Source: Palleronia abyssalis (GTDB taxonomy: Bacteria; Pseudomonadota; Alphaproteobacteria; Rhodobacterales; Rhodobacteraceae). Taken from it: 64,000 bases of DNA. The stretch lies in contig NZ_ONZF01000003.1 of NCBI RefSeq assembly GCF_900302445.1, forward strand, positions 546,157-610,156. Direction: 5' to 3'. Position 1 is the first letter of the stretch. Every line of letters begins with the position of its first letter. Under the pieces are notes generated by a model, which saw only the letters and a program-made list of their open reading frames with translations, was not told the DNA's origin and ran no database searches. Below are positions 62,216 through 64,000 of this stretch, in pieces. A program made the position numbers and the translations under genes.

Positions 62216-63157
62216 GTCGTATCCCTCCTGACAGGCTCCAGGGCTTTGCCCCGAACACACCGGCTGGTTGATCGTATCTTCTGCAAAAGTCCAGAAGGAG
62301 GCAGGGCACACCGCTGACAAAAGAAGACCGTCGGGGGCCAAGGGGATCCGGCGGCGATCTTTCTTCGGCAGTGGTTTGCTTGCTGATGACCATCATGCCG
62401 GTGAGACTTTGCAGAGGTGCGTTGGCTTGGTCACGCCGTCGGGCTCTGCGCGTAACTCGCGGAGCCGATACGACGCGGATAGAGGCGCTTGCGAACGATG
62501 CCGGCCTCGTCGCGATCGATGGCGCTGTTCATTCCCGCCTCGGCAATCGTCCGGTAGTAATCGGCAAGACCGTGGATCCGGGAGGCAGCTTAGAGCCGCC
62601 GTTCGCGTCGGTCAGAACGCCCAGGACACGGAGCATGATCGACATCGCGGATCTCGGCGAGGGCAAGGTCGGCTGCCGTAATCCGGCACGGCGGGGCAAA
62701 CAGCGTCTCAAAAGGCGGCCTACCGAAACAAGAACTGACCCACGCACGGCTCGGATTATGCGCTTGTCCTGCCATAGCGTGATAGCCGCTCTTGGCCGAG
62801 GCCAAGTGCAAACCGCATTTTGCTGTATGCTTTACTTAAACGGAAAGAGCGAGCATGGCGGGGTTCATCAAGGGGGGTGGTCGTGATCAGGGACGCGCGC
62901 GCTTCCACTTGCTGGATCGAAGCCGTCGGTTCGAAATTCACAATGACGGCATTGTCCAGATCCACCAGATAATAGGTGGAATAGCTTGAACCCGATGCCC
63001 AGCAGCAGCATGCGGTTCAATGCTGGCAAATACCTAAGCTTGTAGTCCGACGATACTCTGCGATCTTGGTTCGGAGCATGGACAGGATGCAATTTGCCGT
63101 TCCCCGGGTCTTGGCCGAGGGTCCGATGCAGGAAACTCGAAACCGCGGGAGGCCAGC
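62216..63157. other. 942-bp decayed stretch without an intact gene
   Basis: No complete gene is visible on either strand. On the minus strand an open stretch of about 54 codons (62590 down to a TGA at 62431) gives protein-like sequence such as GLADYYRTIAEAGMNSAIDR, but it is closed by TAA upstream and is not recognised. Other frames contain many stops. This stretch begins the decayed end of the window. Confidence 0.5.
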
Positions 63158-63625
63158 ATGCAAGGACCGAACACCGGGACCGCCGACCGTTCCTGGGATA
63201 GTTCGAGATGGTCGAGGCGACTGTCGCTGATCGTGGCGACCGTGAGCGCGGCCGTGCTGGTCCTCGGCTGGGGAGCTGATATCGATTTCCTCCGCCGCAT
63301 CCGGCCGGACTTTGCGGCCATGGCTCCAAGCGCCGCCATGTGCTTCATGCTGCTTTCAGCCGGGCTCTTCGTGTAGACGAGAACGGACGGCCGCCTCGTC
63401 CAGACGATCTGCGCCTTCCTGGCGGGCGCCATCGCGGGGGTCGACCTGCTTGTACGTGTTGGAAGCGATCGTGGCGGAATCGACGATTTCATCGTTCCAT
63501 CCCTCCCGTCAGGCGACGGCATGGCCTTTGCCACGGCAGTATCCATCATTCTTGCCTCCTATAGCCTAGCTGCACTGGCTTGGAGTCATCCATCCAGGCC
63601 GCGCGCGTTTCAATGGTCGGCCTGA
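63158..63625 (+). pseudogene. Membrane-sensor N-terminus broken by an amber codon
   Basis: A frame of 155 codons with a good ribosome binding site (GGGAGG). Hydrophobic helices near 20-40, 50-72, 82-97 and 120-140 resemble the membrane input part of sensor kinases or diguanylate cyclases. TAG at 63374-63376 (codon 73, after AGLFV) interrupts it, and it ends at TGA 63623-63625 before any output domain. Both nonsense change and truncation indicate a pseudogene. Confidence 0.6.
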
Positions 63626-63724
63626 CCTGCCACTGATCTTTCATCCAGCGACGACCGGAGCCCGGTTGGTGTTTACGCCGGCTGGCGCAGGTTGAGCAAT
63701 CGCCCGACGTGCGGAGCTTTCATC

Positions 63725-63945
63725 TCACGCAGCGGGGCGGTTGATTGCGGTGGTCAGGGTCCGCGCGTAGTCGACCGGGGTCTGGTAATCCAAGGCCGAA
63801 TGCGGGCGTTCGGTGTTGTAGTCGTTAGCCCATGCGGCGATCACGATCCGCGCATGGGCCAAGTTGCGGAACGTGGTCTCGTCGAGCAGCTCATCGCGCA
63901 TCCTGCCGTTGAAGCTCTCGACGAAACCGTTCTGCATTGGCTTTC
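63725..63945 (-). pseudogene. IS3-family transposase fragment (integrase core, C-terminal end)
   Basis: About 73 residues, from [20 protein letters not shown] to NRPAA. It contains the catalytic glutamate region and the [20 protein letters not shown] ending typical of IS3-type OrfB transposases. Homology stops upstream of about 63945, where the sequence changes to unrelated bases, so the element is truncated. The terminal inverted repeat was not located with confidence. Confidence 0.85.
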
Positions 63946-64000
63946 CCCCCTCCCGGGATCATGCTCCGCATGACCCTGCCGGGCAACGGGACGCGATGTA

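Noticed and set aside
62371..62886. 171-codon open frame on the plus strand in the decayed end
   Set aside because: The translation is arginine-rich with no hydrophobic core or motif and no ribosome binding site; it looks like chance in high-GC DNA.

Overview
The window is high-GC, densely packed DNA that looks like a chromosome segment of a Rhodobacteraceae/Roseobacter-type alphaproteobacterium. The support is the gene set: a C-P lyase cluster with a DUF1045 gene, TRAP and TAXI-TRAP transporters, a soeABC sulfite dehydrogenase, a short alphaproteobacterial ProS, an HdaA-like protein next to ppk and ppx, and many TGATG/ATGA stop-start overlaps. The genus is not determined.

Layout. Positions 1-944 hold decayed remnants of a sugar ABC permease pair. 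Then come an intact MscS-type channel (943-2265) and a GAF histidine kinase gene broken by one in-frame amber codon (2408-3598). Positions 3715-16457 are a complete phosphonate system: phnM, a DUF1045 gene, phnGHIJKLN, the regulator phnF, two acetyltransferase genes and the phnCDE1E2 transporter. Five 11-bp-phased Pho-box-like repeats lie upstream of phnC and a GTATAC-type operator lies between phnF and phnG. Positions 16611-22534 carry a small secreted protein, a GntR-FCD regulator, a TakP-like TRAP transporter, a LysR regulator and a DUF4386 membrane protein. Positions 23110-33775 carry one long minus-strand operon (aldehyde dehydrogenase, LivKHMGF, second aldehyde dehydrogenase, flotillin) with a divergent AraC regulator. 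Positions 33795-42386 carry galD, galC, galB, a DUF1932 oxidoreductase, a LysR regulator with two HTH domains, a TAXI-TRAP transporter and a LigI-type 2-pyrone-4,6-dicarboxylate hydrolase. Positions 42603-47166 are soeABC, and 47308-49664 are De Ley-Doudoroff galactonate genes. The rest is mainly housekeeping: a PQQ sugar dehydrogenase, DUF5872/Rho_N-like proteins, proS, a glycosyltransferase, an AI-2E-type permease, hdaA, ppk, ppx, a TerB-DnaJ protein and a VOC protein. From 62216 to the end the DNA is decayed, with a broken membrane-sensor gene and an IS3-type transposase fragment.

How the genes work together. The phn genes import and break down phosphonates under probable PhoB and PhnF control. 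The gal/ligI/TAXI-TRAP block encodes the route from 2-pyrone-4,6-dicarboxylate to pyruvate and oxaloacetate, but no ring-cleaving dioxygenase is present, so the substrate may be imported or made by genes elsewhere. soeABC would oxidise cytoplasmic sulfite released from organosulfonates. The Liv/aldehyde-dehydrogenase operon probably imports and oxidises an unidentified, perhaps aromatic, compound.

No CRISPR array, prophage, defence island, rRNA or tRNA was recognised. The least expected items are the tandem-HTH LysR protein, the dioxygenase-free pyrone module, GC-rich hairpins behind three binding-protein genes, a degenerate repeat shared by a livF coding extension and a distant spacer, and two genes interrupted only by in-frame amber codons. 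None was searched against a database; all calls are from reading the sequence.
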